Shown here: piece by piece, positions 37,291 to 47,730 of the stretch
Layout: each line of letters begins with the position of its first letter
How positions within the stretch are numbered: position 1 is the first letter of the stretch
Source: Epiperipatus broadwayi
Lineage: Eukaryota; Onychophora; Udeonychophora; Euonychophora; Peripatidae
Direction of reading: 5' to 3'
Length of the DNA: 64,000 bases
Assembly: GCA_028023455.1 (NCBI GenBank)
Contig: JAQFVV010012573.1
Coordinates: 2,290,815 to 2,354,814, forward strand
Notes under the pieces: model-generated
Database searches by the model: none
The model's input: only the letters and a program-made list of their open reading frames with translations
What the model was told of the DNA's origin: nothing
Program-made: the position numbers and the translations under genes

Positions 37291-37639
37291 AGATCCAATT
37301 TTATGTTTTATTATGACCATTAGCCCTTGACACTAGCTCAAGAAGATACAGAGATTTATAATAAATACTTCTTAAAAATATATTTTTAATATTAAAAAAA
37401 TAAATTAAGCCACTGCAGTAATAACACACAAGAAACATTTATTAACGAACATATATAAATATTTGAAATTAAGGAATAAGATTTATCTTGCTTAGATTTT
37501 AATATTAATTTTAATTTTAAATTATTTGGAGTAAGTCTACACAGATGGACAGTTTATAAAAGTTTGTTATATAATGTTGAGTACAGATAAGCTACATAGA
37601 TTACTCATTTAAAAACTTTAAAAAAAAACAAATGTTCAA

Positions 37640-39360
37640 CCTCAGACTAAAAGTTCATAGCCAAACCAGCATTTGCTTCCTGATATACAGATGCAACCAA
37701 TGCAATATGAAGATGCTAGCACAAAACCACACTGTCAGGAATGTACATCTGCAGCATGATATTATTTGAATGACATGATCCTCATCCAGTACAGAAATGT
37801 GCATTTTTCTGGTGAAGGAATCACATAATAAAATATTTAAAAAAAAATGCTACATATGGGGAGAGTGTTCTATCTGCTGACTTATAATTCCTATCCATAG
37901 AGCTAAAGGAAGTCAATGTCACAGGAAATACATCTGCATACATTGCAATGCAATGACGATGCCTTTGTGTCATGCATTCAATTGGGCTTTGCCCTGTATT
38001 CTAACATGCTTCACATTGCATTAATTTAAACACCCATACATTTCTCCACCAGCATCACCCTAACCATGAAACAAATAACCTGAAATTAAACCCCTTCAAA
38101 ATAAACATAAGCAATTAAAAAATAAAGTTATTGATGGAATTGCAGAGGCAAATTTACAGTAAAGTAAATCCAATGGCACTCATCACAAGGTGCCACATTG
38201 ACAACAATAACTTAAAAGATATACAAATAAATACATTTGAACACTCAGCATGAGGTGTCATATTTATCAATATATATATTTTACACATATGAATATAAAA
38301 AAAATAAACATTAATGAATCTATGTGGCTATTTACACCCAATTTAAATTTAATACATTTTAGTTAACAGTTAAAAATAAATGACCTAGTTAAATACATAA
38401 ATAAATAAATAAATAAAATGAAAAATGGAAATGATTGAAATAGCAAACTTATATAAAATAAATATTAATAATTGACTTAGAGGTCTATTCTTGGTCAGAT
38501 AAGAGTCCATTTATTTATATTACTTTTTTCTTTATGGATTGACTACTTATTGAAGATATATTTATTTAAAAGAAAGTTCAATTGGTAAAAGTTTATACTT
38601 ACCCTTTGATCTTGATGACTTTCATTCAATTTATGGAAGTTCTTGCTGATCCTATAGTTTGCTAATAGTGCTTTGGAGACATAACCACTACAAGCCATTC
38701 ATTTGGTCAGGACAGTTGTCAGGAGGCCTCAGTTGGTGCATGCAAAGAAAATTAAATCTATTGCAAGACTCCTACATCATGAAGTCTGCAATACAGCTAC
38801 TGTTCATATATAGTTTAATGGTCAGAATCCTGGAACAACCATTATTTTGCCTTTTATAATTTTATGGCCCTCTTATCAGACTTTTCAGGGATCAATCAAA
38901 CATGATGTCACTGCTTCTAATGTTCCATTTTGGGTCTGTGCTGTGGCTTCATGCTTGCATTGGTCAGCTAATTTTTTTATTCTCTTATCTGACTTTTTAA
39001 TTATATACGAGCCCCAAAGGCTAGTTTGCTTTTTGTTTAATTAAATGAACAATCATTTTCATTTTGAGATTACATAGGAATTAATTAATACCTGTTTCAT
39101 TTTCATTTATGTTACTTTTTAAAAAATATTAATCTTTACTTTTATTTTATTTTAAAAAAGTATGTTCAAATACTTTTTTTTTATTTTAAAAAGAAAAAAT
39201 ACTTTTAAAGTTTTCCATCTGTGCAATATATATACATTATACAACTCTTTTTCATTTTAAATTTTAGTTTTTAATAAATGTATTTTTAATTATGAACTTG
39301 TTTTTATTTTAATTTTAAAATAATGTAACTGCATATTTATACCATTACAATATATATATA
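37640..39360 (+). mobile_element. unidentified dispersed element C, copy 1
   Basis: About 1.7 kb that recurs inverted at 62,330-64,000 and, diverged and shorter, at 48,150-49,442. Landmarks in order: gactaaaag, agatgcaaccaatgcaatat, tgacatgatcctcatcca, ctacatatggggagag, atacatctgcatacattgca, cactcagcatgaggtgtc, tggtcagataagag, gcctcagttggtgcatgc, catctgtgcaatatatatac, accattacaatatatatata. All three copies stop at the same ACAATATATATA, so a (TA)n tail defines the 3' end. That suggests a retrotransposon-like origin, but no frame resembles a known protein. The overlapping frames at 38,659 and 38,847 are not conserved between copies. Confidence 0.8.
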
Positions 39361-39404
39361 TTGTAAAGGACAAATGAAAATAACATATGAACTTTTGCAA
39401 CAAT

Positions 39405-39690
39405 AATCATTAGTTAACCAAGCCCCTAACTTTGAGGTGCCAAATGTAATGGACAATTGAACAAACATATTATGCTGACCACGTTGTGGCGTCCAAATGT
39501 AATGGAACGTACTTTTACTCCATTATACCAATCATCAGTTAACTGGGACCTACAGTTTGTGGTGCCAAATGTAATGGACAATATATCATATAAACATATT
39601 ACACATCAAATGTAATGGAACGTCAATATATGAGAAGAAAATAATGCTTCAAACATTGGATGATAAATGTAATGGAATATATGTAATCTA
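39405..39690 (+). repeat. tandem repeat with five caaatgtaatgga motifs
   Basis: Two units about 125 bases apart (ggtgccaaatgtaatggaca at 39,436 and 39,561), each preceded by 'aatcat.agttaac...ggcc/ggac..ta'. The word aaatgtaatgga also occurs near 39,494, 39,607 and 39,664. No coding function seen. Confidence 0.75.
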
Positions 39691-39699
39691 AATGAATCC

Positions 39700-42600
39700 A
39701 ATTGTTGAGAAAGCCTAATATAATAAATTGTATAATTTAAATGAAGAAAGATAAAATTATCCCAGTTATATTTAAATAAATTGTTTATATGCCCTTCCAA
39801 CTAGCTATATGTGAAATGAATCTAAAATCATACAGAGCAATGAGATCTATCATTATAATTTATTTTCAAGGTTGATATGACTAACTAATCAAATATAAAT
39901 ATCAGAGACAAAGGGAATTCTATTAAATCCAATATACACATCTAATAAGTAAATTTATGTATGTTTAGACATATCAATGAATAATAATATGTGTAAGTAA
40001 CTTAAAGACTAAATAATAAGTGAAATACGTAGTTATCTTCTATTAAATTGTGAATTCAATTAATTTCATAATGATTCTGGCACTAAAAGAAAAATAAGAA
40101 TAAAATATTAATAATCTTTCAAATAAATTACAAAGGCATTACTTATAAAAGAAATAGTACATCCTTTATTTCTATATTATGGTTTAATTTTAGGTAGTAT
40201 CAATATTTTAAATAAGTTTTAAATACAAACCCAAATACAAATATATATATATATATACTTGCAATAAGTATATATATTAAATAGATAAAGACATATTTGT
40301 GTTCAACAAGTATGCATTATTATAAACACAAATCCATATTTATATTTTTAAATATTCAAAATTAAAAATAAATAAAAATAAAAGTATATTATATCCAGCA
40401 AATATATAAATTATTGTTTAGGTCTGCATAAGAATTATTACATGAAGTTAAAAAAAATGAAAATAGATAAATAAATAATAAAAAAAATATTTTTTTTTAT
40501 AATAAAATTTGCGTATATAAATTTTACTTATTAAAATATACATATAGCAACCCATATGCAACCCAAACTTATAAGCCATACTTTAGAATTTTAAATTACT
40601 TAAGTGTTAATTTTGACACCTGTTAAACGTTTGTTGTTTTTTAGAAAACAAAACGCTTGAATTAAATAGAATGATATTTATAAAAACGTTTTATTTTTAT
40701 AATTAAATAAAAAAAAATATCGATCTCAAATATATATATATCATTTATATTAATAAAATTATTTACTACCTTTTGTTTTAAAGTTTAACTTGTTTATTTT
40801 TCTTTTCAAAGTCAACTTATTCCATTGTTTTATTCCTTTATTCGTTTAATATTAGAATGCATTCTAGTTAAAGTGAAGAAACTATCACGTTAGAGAAAAT
40901 TGTCAATTCTTGGATGTATGTATATTTTTATCCTTCTAAAATTTCTTTCCTTGAAAAATAAATAAATAAATTGAAATGTTGAATCCAATATATTAATTGT
41001 AGTTACCTCCAGATTATTATTAGATTGACCATTATAGATTTCAAATAGCTATGTCAAATTTTGGCTTCAGACGCATTGAAATTCATGTGTTGAAATTTCC
41101 TTAGTTTTTCTTTTTAAACTGCTTTGGAATAAATGAAAGGAAACAGCACAGCTCCTTGGCTGCGATATATATATTAGCCAGTCATCGTTTATGTATTGAT
41201 TACAGAAATTTATATTATTCCACTATTCTTAAGAATGGCAATTTCAAAGAAACAAAGTACAACAAATTTTTATCTTTTAGTTTGTTTTATCACTATCTTA
41301 ATAATAATGGCTTCTTTTTTGTTGCTGCTGTTGTTCCACGTGTGCCAGCAAATGCTGTTTTAAAAACCATTGTTACATATGTTTTCTTTTAAACAATTAA
41401 CATTCAAAAAAAAATATTAACCATATAAAAAAAAAATATTAAATCGAAAATTTATTTGACAGCTTTTAAAATATATGTATATATACATAAATAATAACAT
41501 TACATTTTTTTAATAATCACCACAAATAAAATAATCTTTTTTATAATCAACAATTTATATGTCTTTATTTATTTATAATAATTAGAACATATATGTATTA
41601 CTATTAAACATCTCACCATTAAGAATAATAATAATAACAATAGTTAAATATTCACAATGATGTACCATCAACAAATAAATAAAATAATAACTCCAAACAA
41701 TAACTATAACTAATAACCATAAACAATAATAATACTTCATATATAAACATCAACTCAAAGAGATTTTTTTTTAATAACAAATGATAATTTTTAAAAATAT
41801 AGATAGACTTATCGATATTTACAATATATATATGTGGTTCTTCTAGTGCAAATAACTATTCTGCATTGACATAGCAATGTAATAAATACAGTGGTATTAA
41901 AAATATGTTAACAACATTTGTGTGTGTGAATTATAAAGAAGCCCTCAGAGAAATGTAAAAAAATAAAACTCTCACTTATAGAAATGTAGAACAGTAAAAA
42001 CATTTTTCTAAGTGAGAAAGAGACAGAAATTAGAGTAAGAAAATCATGAAAATAAAAGAAATATGGTAAAATATTTAGAAAGTGTGGATAATAAAATTCT
42101 TGATATACTAAAAAAAGTAGGAATAAGACAGTTTAGCAGTGTTATAATCCAAATAAATAGGTGAAATATAAGATAATCAAGCATATTGAATAAAAATATA
42201 TAATTATTATAAAGGGAGGTTGCTAGTTATTTTTAATAGTTGAGGTTATGAAATGTGATAATAAAAATGAAAATTGCAATATTTACATGTTTATTATATT
42301 TAAACATATAATACCACTTCATTAATTACTTTACAATGCAATCTATTATTTTTTTATATTTGCTTGTAGTTTTAAACTGAGTCTTCATCAGAGAGGTAAA
42401 ACCCAAATATATAAAACCATATAATTAGTACATATCTGTACATGCACATTTATATATAATTATATACAACATCCTAAATTATGGATTTTAAAGGTACATA
42501 TTTTAATGAATCTAGTATCTATATAACCTTATACATTTTTGATTGATTACTTTTGCATAAACTGTTTTATATTTTTAACATATATATATAATTTTACATT

Positions 42601-42750
42601 TATATAAATTTTAATAATTTAATTTATTTTTATATCTTCTTTTACAAAATTTATAATTCTTTTTATATAATCTTACTATCCTTCAATTCTCAACAATTTT
42701 AACTGAAAGAATTTTTAAAGTCAATGAATAATATTTCTGTAGAATAATTT
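39700..42750. other. AT-rich stretch, nothing firmly recognised
   Basis: Several short TA runs and an AAT-rich patch at 41,590-41,760. The 78-codon frame at 41,156-41,392 ends in a GCTGCTGTTGTT-type run and resembles nothing I know. A TGATGAAGACTCAG stretch on the minus strand near 42,385 recalls Penelope terminal repeats but cannot be confirmed. Confidence 0.4.
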
Positions 42751-42860
42751 TCATTACACCACTCTCACACAAGATAGGGACTGGTTTCTATTTGATTTTT
42801 ATATCTTGTGGAGGAGTGTAATCATAAACATATGACCAAAGATATGTGACAAAATTGTAT

Positions 42861-42910
42861 AAGCTCCAAAATGCACATTTCATGCTGAAACAGCACTCAT
42901 TAGATGGCTT
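42861..42910 (-). ncRNA. hammerhead-like ribozyme, family 2 (best-preserved catalytic half)
   Basis: On the minus strand: AAGCCAT, core CTAATGA (one change from CTGATGA), stem II GTGCTG/CAGCAT around TTT, an intact GAAA at 42,878-42,881, a short stem III ATG/CAT, then TTGGAGCTT. Stem I can pair as AAGC..CA with TGG.GCTT. Together with the 43.3-kb and 8.4-kb copies, which keep CTGATGA, it indicates that the family ancestor had a complete hammerhead. Confidence 0.65.
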
Positions 42911-43320
42911 AGATCATAATATCTTACACATATCTTTATCATTGTTCAGTTTAAATAGATAGCCAATTACTATAGTCCCTATCTTAAATGATAGTGGTGT
43001 AATAGAAATTGCACTATAGAAATATTATTAAGTGGGTAATCTCTAGTCTAATGAATGATTAATAAAAATTATTAATATACTTCTATTAAGTGGTTTCCCT
43101 CTTTTCTTTCTAAGTGTAAGCTTGTGGTTAAGACTTGTAGAGGTCCCTACTATCACATTTTTACATGAAAATTCTTGAGGTTACAGCCTTAGTAAATATT
43201 ACTTAAATAATTTGTGTTAAGTTTGTAAAAGTGATAAGTTCAACACATCAATTAAACTGTAGTAATTGTTATCTATATATACTGAACAATAATAAATATA
43301 TATGTAAAAAAATGTGAACT

Positions 43321-43370
43321 AAGCCAACTGATGAGTGCTAGTTCAGCATGATGTATGCATCATAGGGCTA
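43321..43370 (+). ncRNA. hammerhead-like core, family 2 (decayed)
   Basis: AAGCCAA, perfect CTGATGA, GTGCTA, loop GTT, CAGCAT, then GATG where GAAA is required, TATGCATC and ATAGGGCTAA. Stem I pairs as AGCC with GGGCT. The GATG change would inactivate it. Confidence 0.55.
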
Positions 43371-44103
43371 ATACATCTTTTTCACATGTCTGTCATCATA
43401 TATTTATGATTACATTCTTCCACAAGGTATTAAAAGTGGTAGAAACCAATCCCTACCTTGAGTGAGTGGTGTAATAAAAATTACACTACAAAAATATTAT
43501 TCATTATATGGATAATCTCTAGACTAATAAATGACTAATAAAAATTATTAATTTTTAAATTGTCTTATATTTTATACTACCTGCCACTATGAGCATTTTT
43601 TAAAAATAGTATCTATCATAATGAAAAGTATTAGAGAAACTTTATAAAGATTTGGGTTTGATAATATTTTTATAAAAATATTCTTTAGTGATTAAATAAA
43701 TATATATATATATATAGATTGAAAATTAAAATAAGATGTAATTTTAAAAAATGCTCATACAAAGAGCTAGTATAAAAAATAGGACAATTAAAAAAATTAT
43801 TCAATTAAAGTTGTTAAGAGTTGCATGCTTAAAAACTACAATGGAATAATTTAAGTGATAAAAATAAATTAAATTATTAAACAAGTTAAAAGTCATATAA
43901 ATGTAGAATTATATATTTTAGAAATACAACACAGTTTAGAAAGAAATCAATCAAAAATATTGTAAAGGGATAGTAAAGGTGTAAATGATATATATATATA
44001 TATATATTATGATTCGATGTCTGTATTTTTAAAGCAATCTACTAATTATATAACTGAATATTTATAAATACAGTAACTAAATAATTAAAAAAATTTTATC
44101 CAC

Positions 44104-44145
44104 TTAGGAGCACTTTCGATTATCCCATTAATCTGTGTCAACTAA
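44104..44145 (-). ncRNA. hammerhead-like fold at PLE 3' end, left arm
   Basis: On the minus strand: TTAG, TTGACACA, GATTA, a six-base loop, TAATC, GAAA, GTGCTC, CTAA. This matches a type I hammerhead layout with four-base stem I (TTAG/CTAA), five-base stem II (GATTA/TAATC), invariant GAAA, a minimal palindromic stem III (AGTGCT) and a cleavage C. The core is degenerate (TTGACACA, one base longer than CTGATGA). Penelope-like elements are known to carry hammerhead motifs in their terminal repeats. Confidence 0.6.
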
Positions 44146-44157
44146 AGCTTTGAAATG

Positions 44158-44862
44158 CTAACTTTCCCACAATTCCATGATCTTAATGTTTGCTGCTTGG
44201 CTGTTAATTAAATCATGTTTATATTTGTATATTAGCATAGCCTCTTTTATTTTTATTTTATTGTTATTTTTTTCAATTTGCAATATTTTTACACTGTTAA
44301 AATTGAAGTCAAAACCATAAATACATGATTTATTATGGTCGTAAAAAACAGATGCTGAAATATTATTATCTACTATGCAATTTTGTTTCGATTTCTGAAC
44401 ACGTTTTAATAATAGCAAGTGTTCTTTAGTTCTTTTTCCCAACATACATCTAGATTCACCTATATATTTACTGCCACACCTACATATCCATTTATAAATG
44501 ACACAATTTTTATTTATAAATGAGGTTTTATCTTTGGAGTTATTTATTAATTTATTTAATGTAGGTGTGTAAAATGCAATATCACATATATCTTTATAAG
44601 TTTTCCTTATAAACTTTACTTGATAATTTGAAATATATGGGATTGATATCCATATTTTTTTATTAGCAGGAGAATCAATATTATTATTAAAATTTTTATT
44701 TTTATATTTTATATTAAAATCTCTAATAACATTATATATGTGATTATAACTATAGCCAACATTTAACAATTCATTCGAGTATATTTCAATATTTTTTTCT
44801 TTATCTGATGAATATTTGCAAAGACTATTGTTTCTAAATAAGAAGGACTTCAAACCTGCCAT
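44158..44862 (-). CDS. PLE C-terminal region with intact GIY-YIG endonuclease
   Basis: A 234-residue frame starting MAGLKSFLFRNN, which in full PLE proteins is an internal point after the reverse transcriptase; the methionine is probably not a natural start. Residues 1-115 are the linker (WISIPYISNYQVKFIRK). The GIY-YIG nuclease begins at VIYKW (121-125), followed by CRCGSKYIGES (127-137) with the YIG at 133-135. The family's arginine is at 144, histidine at 148 and glutamate at 207 (KEAML), so the catalytic set looks complete. In Penelope-like elements this nuclease nicks target DNA for integration. The upstream RT part is out of frame in this copy, so the element is not autonomous as it stands. 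Confidence 0.85.
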   Translation of the reverse strand: MAGLKSFLFRNNSLCKYSSDKEKNIEIYSNELLNVGYSYNHIYNVIRDFNIKYKNKNFNNNIDSPANKKIWISIPYISNYQVKFIRKTYKDICDIAFYTPTLNKLINNSKDKTSFINKNCVIYKWICRCGSKYIGESRCMLGKRTKEHLLLLKRVQKSKQNCIVDNNISASVFYDHNKSCIYGFDFNFNSVKILQIEKNNNKIKIKEAMLIYKYKHDLINSQAANIKIMELWES

Positions 44863-45118
44863 TTTGTGTACATTAGCACTTTTGATTTATATGGAATATA
44901 ACTTCTTTTACTATTGGTTTAATAGTCATACAGTAATCCAGCATGCCTTGATTCCTAGTTATTTTAAGATCAAGAAACTGAATGCCCATTAAATCTTCAT
45001 CTGTTTTTATCCATCTTAGGCTTTTCAAACCATTTAATTCCTCAAACAACTCATTAATTGTATTTGGTTTACCACATACAAAAACATCATCAACATATCA
45101 ATAATATGCAGTAATATT
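44863..45118 (-). pseudogene. PLE reverse transcriptase fragment, left arm
   Basis: Reads YVDDVFVCGKPNTINELFEE, then LNGLKSLRWIKTDEDLMGIQ and FLDLKITRNQGMLDY, typical of the RT palm with catalytic YVDD and the following segment in Penelope-type proteins. A TGA stop sits one codon before YVDD. The junction to the endonuclease frame is shifted by one base near 44,885, a defect also present in the right arm, so it predates the inversion. Confidence 0.8.
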
Positions 45119-45126
45119 TTTTTGAT

Positions 45127-45395
45127 AATATTCCTTTCTATCGATATGTTGATGATGTTTTTGTATGTGGTAAACCAAATACAATTAATAAGTTGTTTGA
45201 GGAATTAAATGGTTTGAAAGGTCTAAGATGGATAAAAACAGATGAAGATTTAATGTGTGTTCAGTTTCTTGATCTTCAAATAACTAGGAATCAAGGCATG
45301 CTGGATTACTGTATGACCATTAAACCAATAGTAAAAGAGGTTATATTCCATATAAATCAAAAGTGCCAATGTCACACAAAATGGCAGGTTTGAAG
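45127..45395 (+). pseudogene. PLE reverse transcriptase fragment, right arm
   Basis: Open from the YVDD motif (RYVDDVFVCGKPNTINKLFE) through LRWIKTDEDLMCVQFLDLQI to KCQCHTKWQV, then a stop. The natural continuation (…HKMAGLKSFLF) is in another frame, because the arm shares the ancestral frameshift and has one more inserted base. Confidence 0.75.
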
Positions 45396-46087
45396 TCCTT
45401 CTTATTTAGAAATAATAGTCTTTGCAAATATTCATCAGATAAAGGCAAAAATATTGAAATATACTCGAATGAATTGTTAAATGTTGGCTATAGTTATAAT
45501 CACATATATAATGTTATTAGAGATTTTAATATAAAATATAAAAATAAAAATTTTAATAATAATATTGATTCTCCTGCTAATAAAAAAATATGGATATCAA
45601 TCCCATATATTTCAAATTATCAAGTAAAGTTTATAAGAAAAATTTATAAAGATATATGTGATATTGCATTTTACACACCTCCTACATTAAATAAATTAAT
45701 AAATAACTCCAAAGATAAAACCTCATTTATAAATAAAAATTGTGTCATTTATAAATGGATATGTAGGTGTGGCAGTAAATATATAGGTGAATCTAGATGT
45801 ACATTAGAGAAAAGAACCAAAGAACAACTTGCTATTATTAAAACGTGTTCAGAAATCGAAACAAAATTGCATAGTAGATAATAATATTTCAGCATGTTTT
45901 TTACGACCATAATAAATCATGTATTTATGGTTTTGATTTCAATTTTAACAATGTAAAAATATTGCAAATTGAAAAAAATAACAATAAAAGAAAAATAAAG
46001 GAGGCTATGCTAATATACAAATATAAACATGACTTAATTAACAGGCAAGCAGCAAACGTTAAGATCACGGAATTGTGGGAAAGTTAG
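45363..46087 (+). pseudogene. PLE GIY-YIG endonuclease, frameshifted right-arm copy
   Basis: The same protein as 44,158-44,862, readable from MAGLKSFLF to CVIYKWICRCGSKYIGESRC and TLEKRTKEQ. An indel near 45,828 then moves it out of frame, and it ends early at 45,881. The rest of the nuclease, including FYDH.KSCIYGFDF and the KEAML block, follows in other frames up to about 46,087. The histidine after KRTKE is changed to glutamine. Non-functional. Confidence 0.85.
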
Positions 46088-46099
46088 CATTTCAAAGCT

Positions 46100-46141
46100 T
46101 TAGTTGACATAGATTACTGGGATAATCGAAAGTGCTCCTAA
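46100..46141 (+). ncRNA. hammerhead-like fold at PLE 3' end, right arm
   Basis: Same fold as 44,104-44,145, with core TTGACATA and loop CTGGGA. Stem I TTAG/CTAA, stem II GATTA/TAATC, GAAA and GTGCTC are unchanged. Confidence 0.6.
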
Positions 46142-46245
46142 GTGGATAAAAAATTTTTAATTATTTAGTTACTGTATTTACAAATATTCAGTTATATAAT
46201 TATATATATATATATAAACAAAAAAAGACTTATAAATCCAAGAAA

Positions 46246-46290
46246 TAATATTATATTTCAACCAGAGGACTGGTTTTCATCAGAAAGAAA
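46246..46290 (-). ncRNA. hammerhead-like motif, probable PLE terminal repeat
   Basis: The minus strand has perfect CTGATGA (RC of 46,277-46,283), one extra A, stem II AACCAG/CTGGTT with loop TCCT, then GAAA and a near-palindromic TATAATATTAT. No stem I partner is visible. It lies just outside the right PLE arm beyond a TA tract, as a second terminal-repeat piece would. Confidence 0.5.
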
Positions 46291-46319
46291 AATACACAGT
46301 AAAATGGCGATAATAAAAA

Positions 46320-47210
46320 ATTACAGATTTGATAAAAGATTATAAATTTAACAAACCCTCCCTGATTGGTCACAAAATCTAACACAGATCTACCCAATCA
46401 ATAACAAAATCCAAACAAAGAAAAAAACAAAATTCAAACAAAAAAAAAAACTACATTTCCTCCTAATCAAACTTAATTTCTATTTAACTTGAAATAAAAA
46501 TAAAAATAAATAAATAAAAAAAATAAAAAATCCAATATATATATATAAATCAGAAAGAGTGATATCTTTTGCAAACAAGTCAAAATATTTTTTATAATAC
46601 ATATAGTGATGCTTTTGATTTTAGATCACTACAGATTATTATGTAAAAAGACTGTGAGCATATAAAGATCTCATAAGCAATACTGAATCAATTCAGTCCT
46701 AATATGTTTAATTACTAGTAAAAGTTATTTGAAGTGAAAATTACTAATCATTAAGTTCAATGCTAGCTGTGCCAATATTTAAAGATATGAACTAAAAAAT
46801 AACCTGAGGAAGAAAAGCTAATTTTACTGTTAAAACAAAGACAAATTAGCATTAAAATTATAAATTATCATTATTATTTTTAAATGCTTTTAGTACAAAG
46901 TTATTTTCTGTAAGTATATCATATAAAGATCAATGGTAAGTGCAAAATTTACTTGTATAATTATCTTCTCTCTGGGAAATGTATTTGTTAATGGAGTATT
47001 GCAACCTGTCTCTATGTTGATAGCCATTTTCTAACAAAAGAGCTGTTGATAAAGCTAAGTTCAGTAAAATTATTAGTGTAAAATTAATGTTGGAAAGAAA
47101 GTAGACTTATATAGGTTGAAATATTAAAAACTATGTGTATAGATTTGTTGCTGTGAAACAAAGCAACACCTGGTAGAAGAATTTCAAATTATGAAGAATT
47201 GATGTGATTA
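46320..47210. other. AT-rich stretch, nothing firmly recognised
   Basis: The first 200 bases (A-rich with ccctccctgattggtcac) may belong to the PLE terminal repeat. The remainder shows no feature. Confidence 0.4.
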
Positions 47211-47217
47211 TATATAA

Positions 47218-47400
47218 AATTATTTCCATCATGTTCAAACTTTATTTAATCTTTTTAAATGCATTCAACTATTCATAATAGTATACAGATTAGTATATAC
47301 TACAATGTTTCAAGTTGTATTATTCTTCTCTTTTCTTCAGGTGTTGCTGGACTAAACATTTGATAGTATTAGTGTGCAAATTGAATTTGGATCTTTATTT
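47218..47400 (-). mobile_element. SINE-like repeat, copy A3 (partial)
   Basis: Inverted copy of the family at 596-898, diverged, keeping tatttccatcat, a gtatacagattagtatatac block and a worn box B (RC: gatccaaattcaattt). The box A end is missing. Confidence 0.6.
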
Positions 47401-47423
47401 TGCCAACTAGTATAGTCTTTAAC

Positions 47424-47730
47424 AGAATTGCCTATTTGGTTAGAGTGCCACCTTAAATTCAAAATACACAAATGTAGAGATCTGAGTTCATTTCCTATAT
47501 TAATACTATCAGTAATCATGCCAGAAACATCCTAAAAAGAGAGGAAAATAATACAACTCAAAATGTTATTTTATATATTAATCTGCATGCTATTAATAAT
47601 AATTGAATGTATTTGAAAAGTTCAAATAAAATTTGAATTTCTCTAAAAAACTTTTAAAAAATAATATTAGATGATAAAAACAGTCCAATATATAATTACA
47701 ACTACAATACCATCATCATAAATGTTATGA
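47424..47730 (+). mobile_element. SINE-like repeat, copy A4
   Basis: Plus-strand copy with head attgcctatttggttagagt, body containing agaaacatcctaaaaagag, tail ttcaaataaaatttg and the end block cagtccaatatataattaca. It faces copy A3, so the two form an inverted repeat with a centre of about 25 bases, the same arrangement as A1/A2 but without a PLE relic inside. Confidence 0.6.

Larger units (their letters stand above)
42755..43560. mobile_element. hammerhead-bearing foldback repeat, family 2 (copy 2)
   Basis: Left arm 42,755-43,070 and right arm about 43,316-43,560, facing each other like the 8.1-kb copy. Shared blocks include cacaagatagggactggttt, cataaacatatgaccaaaga, cagcactcattag and its complement, and the outer flank gataatctctag-like plus taataaaaattattaat. 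The left side carries an extra internal stretch with ccctatcttaaatg. Each arm has one hammerhead-like core. No coding capacity. Confidence 0.75.
44050..45118 (-). mobile_element. Penelope-like element, left arm of head-to-head pair
   Basis: A 5'-truncated PLE (type 2) running leftwards from within the reverse transcriptase to its 3' end. It is the reverse complement of 45,124-46,205, with only a few per cent difference by eye. The innermost sequence encodes the RT region (tat gtt gat gat, YVDD, with a stop just before it). Next come the RT-to-endonuclease linker, the endonuclease frame, and a 3' non-coding part with a hammerhead-like fold. The outer edge is an AT-rich stretch near 44,050. Confidence 0.9.
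45124..46205 (+). mobile_element. Penelope-like element, right arm of head-to-head pair
   Basis: Mirror copy of 44,050-45,118. It begins in the RT (NIPFYRYVDDVFVCGK, without the stop found on the left) and ends past the hammerhead-like fold at 46,100-46,141, in front of a TA run. The two arms meet within about ten bases around 45,121, so the pair forms a palindrome of about 2.1 kb with essentially no spacer. Two 5'-truncated copies joined at their 5' ends is a known Penelope insertion pattern. Confidence 0.9.

Noticed and set aside
39530-39550. ctgatgattgg on the minus strand as a hammerhead
   Set aside because: No GAAA or stem II; part of the tandem repeat.
41156-41392. 78-codon frame with AAVVPRVPANAV
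   Set aside because: No recognisable domain; the end derives from a GCTGCTGTTG-type low-complexity run.
42378-42400. CTGATGAAGACTCAG on the minus strand as a hammerhead
   Set aside because: No complementary stem II and no GAAA at the right distance; at most a worn Penelope terminal-repeat trace.
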